Assembly: GCF_014650495.1 (NCBI RefSeq)
Contig: NZ_BMVB01000011.1
Coordinates: 52,420 to 116,419 of the forward strand
Origin: Streptomyces cinnamoneus
Lineage (GTDB): Bacteria > Actinomycetota > Actinomycetes > Streptomycetales > Streptomycetaceae
DNA: 64,000 nt
Direction: 5' to 3'
Shown here: positions 61,472 to 64,000 of the stretch, piece by piece
Layout: the number at the start of each line of letters is the position of its first letter
Numbering within the stretch: position 1 is the stretch's first letter
Notes under the pieces: generated by a model
Told to the model about the DNA's origin: nothing
What the model saw: only the letters and a program-made list of their open reading frames with translations
The model's database searches: none
Made by a program: the position numbers and the translations under genes

Positions 61472-63874
61472 ATGAGACGCAGAAGAACGGGATCGGCGGT
61501 CGCGGTCGTCTCGCTGTTACTCGGCGGACCGGCCGTGGCGTCCGCCGCCCAGGCACAGCCGGCCGCGGGCACCGCCGCGGCCCCGCAGCCCGGCGCCGAC
61601 GCGCCGGCCGTATGGACCGCCGAGGTCACCAGCGCACAGGTCCCGATCCTGCTCAGGGCCGGCGTCGACGGCCACGAGCTGGGCCAACGCATCACCGACG
61701 GCCGGAAGGCGGCCGTCGAGCTGTACCTCACCGCACCGCAGGCCGAGGAGCTGCGCCGGCAGGGCATCGCCCTCACCGGGAAGCGCCCGGCCGCCCCCGA
61801 GGGCCTCGGGCCCCAGGGCGACGGGGTCTTCCGCCCGTACAGCGGCGCCCACGGGCTCCGGCAGGAGCTCGTCGACACCTCCGCCGCACACCGCTCCCTC
61901 ACCAAGCTCGTCAGCCTCGGCCGGACCACGCGCGGGCAGGACATCCTCGCCCTCAAGGTCTCCAAGGACGCCGGCGCACGGGCCGACGGCGCCAAGCCCG
62001 CCGTGCTCTACATGTCCAACCAGCACGCCCGCGAGTGGATCACCCCCGAGATGACCCGGCGGCTGATGCACCACTACCTCGACGGCTACGGCAAGGACGA
62101 CCGCATCACGAAGATCGTCGACAGCACCGAGCTGTGGTTCGTCCTCTCCGCCAACCCCGACGGCTACGACTTCACCTTCGAAAGCCCCGCCAACCGGCTC
62201 TGGCGCAAGAACCTCCGCGACAACAACGGCGACGGGAAGATCACCCCCGGCGACGGCGTCGACCTCAACCGCAACTTCTCCTACAAGTGGGGCTACGACA
62301 ACGAGGGTTCGTCCCCGCGCCCCGCCTCCGAGACCTACCGCGGCCCGGCCGCCGGATCCGAACCCGAGACCAAGGCCCTGGACGGCTTCCAGAAGAGCCA
62401 CCGCTTCACGTACGCGGTCAACTACCACTCGGCCGCCGAACTGCTCCTCTACGGCGTCGGCTGGCAGGTGGCCACCCCCACCCCCGACGACGTCCTCTAC
62501 AAGGCGCTGGCCGGCACCCCGGAGAAGTCCGCGATCCCGGGCTACCACCCCCAGCTCTCCTCCGAGCTCTACACCACCAACGGCGAGGCCGACGGCCATG
62601 CGGCCAACGCCAACGGCACGATGATGTTCACCCCCGAGATGGCGACCTGCCAGACGGCCTCCCGGGTGGACCCGGACGACCGCTGGGACCCGGCCGCGTG
62701 CGCTTCCGTCTTCAACTTCCCCGACGACGAGAAGCTGATCCAGCAGGAGTTCGCCAAGAACATCCCCTTCGCCCTCTCCGTCGCCGAGACCGCCGCCCAC
62801 CCCGACCGCCCCTCCTCCGCGGTCGGCCTCACGGCCCCCGACTTCACCCCGCACGCCTTCACCACGTCCTACGCCCGCGGCAAGGCCCAGACCGTCGCCG
62901 TCACGGCCCGCAAGAGCCTGCGCGACAAGCACCTCAACTACCGCATCGACGGCGGCCGCACGCACACCGAGGAACTGCGGGCCTGGGACGGTGGCGACCG
63001 TTACGGCGGTGAGGACAACATCCGCTTCGACCAGTACCGCGCCGCGGTCGAAGGGGCCCGGCCCGGCTCCACCGTCAGCGTCTGGTTCACCGGCCGCACC
63101 CGTGAGGGCCGGGCGACCGCCAGCGAGCCCTTCACCTACACCGTGGCCGGGTACGCCGAGGCCGGGCGTTCCCGCGCCGACACCCTGGTCATCGCCGACG
63201 AGGGCGGCTCCGGCCCCGCCCGGCACGCCAGCGCCTACGTCAGGGCCCTCGCGGACAATGGCCGCAAGGCCGCGGTCTGGGACGTCGCCCGGCGGGGCGC
63301 ACCCGACGCCCTGGGCGTCCTCGGGTCCTTCGACACCGTCCTGTGGTACTCCGGCGACGCCCGCCCGGACGGCGCCACCCTGCTCGCCGTCCGGGACTTC
63401 GTCAACGAGGGCGGCAAGCTGATCACCGCCGGCGTCAGGGCGGGCGGCAGCTCCAAGGTCGGCCCCGCCGACACCGACGACTTCAGCCAGTACTACCTGG
63501 GCGCGGGCACGCGGACCTCGCATCCCGTCCCGCGGCGCTTCACCGGCGCCGGCGAGCTCACCGGCACCACGGCGCTGCTGGGCGGCGCCGGCGGCGGACC
63601 GCTGGAGGCGGCCGGTGCCTACCGGCCCGTCTCCGAGGAGCTGCCGCCCGACGCCTTCCCGCAGTTCCGCAGCGCGGCCGCGGGCCACTACACCGCGGCC
63701 CCGGCGGAGGCACCCCGGAAGGTCACTCTGCGTGACGGCGGGGGCGCTGCCGGACCGGTGGCGGCCGTCACTACGCGTGACACCGCCCTCCTCGGCTTCG
63801 GCCTGGAGAGCGTGCCGGACACCCGCGAGCGCGCGGGGCTCATCGGTGCCGCACTGCGCGCAATTGGTGGGTGA
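61472..63874 (+). CDS. Secreted M14 zinc carboxypeptidase, TTA codon
   Basis: 800-aa exported metallocarboxypeptidase. Signal peptide RRRRTGSAVAVVSLLLGGPAVASAAQA, then an M14 domain: NQHAREWITPEM gives zinc ligands His185 and Glu188, VNYHSAAELLLYG the third His (319), with SANPDGYDFTF, DLNRNFSYKWG and MFTPEMATCQ (catalytic Glu). An N-terminal propeptide-like part (about 45-125) and an about 350-residue C-terminal region follow, the latter with a GATase-like segment (DTLVIADEGGSGPARHASAYVRALADNGRKAAVWDV). Leu16, within the signal, is TTA (61517-61519), so expression should require bldA. ATG 61472 with AAGGGGGG upstream. Confidence 0.93.
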   Translation: MRRRRTGSAVAVVSLLLGGPAVASAAQAQPAAGTAAAPQPGADAPAVWTAEVTSAQVPILLRAGVDGHELGQRITDGRKAAVELYLTAPQAEELRRQGIALTGKRPAAPEGLGPQGDGVFRPYSGAHGLRQELVDTSAAHRSLTKLVSLGRTTRGQDILALKVSKDAGARADGAKPAVLYMSNQHAREWITPEMTRRLMHHYLDGYGKDDRITKIVDSTELWFVLSANPDGYDFTFESPANRLWRKNLRDNNGDGKITPGDGVDLNRNFSYKWGYDNEGSSPRPASETYRGPAAGSEPETKALDGFQKSHRFTYAVNYHSAAELLLYGVGWQVATPTPDDVLYKALAGTPEKSAIPGYHPQLSSELYTTNGEADGHAANANGTMMFTPEMATCQTASRVDPDDRWDPAACASVFNFPDDEKLIQQEFAKNIPFALSVAETAAHPDRPSSAVGLTAPDFTPHAFTTSYARGKAQTVAVTARKSLRDKHLNYRIDGGRTHTEELRAWDGGDRYGGEDNIRFDQYRAAVEGARPGSTVSVWFTGRTREGRATASEPFTYTVAGYAEAGRSRADTLVIADEGGSGPARHASAYVRALADNGRKAAVWDVARRGAPDALGVLGSFDTVLWYSGDARPDGATLLAVRDFVNEGGKLITAGVRAGGSSKVGPADTDDFSQYYLGAGTRTSHPVPRRFTGAGELTGTTALLGGAGGGPLEAAGAYRPVSEELPPDAFPQFRSAAAGHYTAAPAEAPRKVTLRDGGGAAGPVAAVTTRDTALLGFGLESVPDTRERAGLIGAALRAIGG

Positions 63875-64000
63875 CAAACCGCCTCATTCCGGACGGCGTC
63901 CTCGCTCGTTCGGGCCCCCGACCGCTCGTTCGATCCCAGGCGCCCCATGGGCGGCGGGGCAGCGCCGCCAATGTCACGTACCTCCCTTGTTAGAGGTAGG
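63875..64000. other. Downstream intergenic sequence at window end
   Basis: Last 126 bases after the carboxypeptidase. Contains CTCGTTCG and CTCGTTCGATCC partial repeats and an AT-richer end that may begin the promoter of the next gene. No terminator hairpin or ORF seen. Confidence 0.4.

Overview
The window is about 70% GC, with GTG starts, AGGAGG-type ribosome sites, many ATGA/GTGA stop-start overlaps and a WhiA gene. This points to a Streptomyces or close Streptomycetaceae chromosome core. The order pyk - PdtaR-like regulator - liv operon - polA - rpsA - coaE - uvrB - uvrA - uvrC - rapZ - yvcK - whiA is, from memory, the conserved Streptomyces arrangement. About 50 protein genes and one tRNA are supported.

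Layout. (1) 1-9.4 kb: a 19-bp tandem repeat, aminopeptidase N, a stand-alone F0 subunit-b paralogue, an orphan pair resembling the first two desferrioxamine genes (decarboxylase plus lysine N-hydroxylase), a Tat-exported 5'-nucleotidase and a SIMPL-domain protein. (2) 9.4-12.7 kb: pyruvate kinase, a LAGLIDADG/HTH gene, a Leu(CAA)-type tRNA without the long variable arm, and an ANTAR response regulator. (3) 12.7-18.4 kb: a five-gene branched-chain amino acid ABC transporter (livK-H-M-G-F). (4) 18.7-25.9 kb: thioesterase, molybdopterin oxidoreductase, DNA polymerase I and small membrane or hypothetical genes. (5) 26-33.3 kb: HrpB helicase, a methyltransferase, ribosomal protein S1 with a clear promoter and long leader, a PAC2 protein and CoaE. 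(6) 33.6-35.7 kb: an accessory cassette of a membrane protein, an EspC/WXG100-like protein and two more small proteins; two of its genes carry TTA codons. (7) 35.7-48.5 kb: a WGR/beta-propeller protein, O6-alkylguanine transferase, a secreted glycerophosphodiesterase, uvrB, a Ter-type trio (TerD, a TerD-fused FtsK-like protein, TerC), an MHS transporter, a metallo-beta-lactamase fold enzyme and a mycothiol-dependent enzyme. (8) 48.5-64 kb: uvrA with a histone-H1-like tail, a sugar kinase, a Rieske lipoprotein, a regulator / secreted cysteine protease / anchored-protein module, then uvrC-rapZ-yvcK-whiA, and a secreted M14 carboxypeptidase with a TTA codon in its signal peptide.

Most of the window is housekeeping: nucleotide excision repair (uvrA, uvrB, uvrC), replication and repair (polA, alkyl transferase), translation (rpsA), CoA synthesis, central carbon metabolism and the sporulation regulator whiA. 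The parts least explained are the TTA-bearing WXG100-like cassette, the atypical tRNA followed by a homing-endonuclease-like gene, the TerD/FtsK-like fusion, the orphan siderophore-type pair, and the regulator-protease module with its palindrome.
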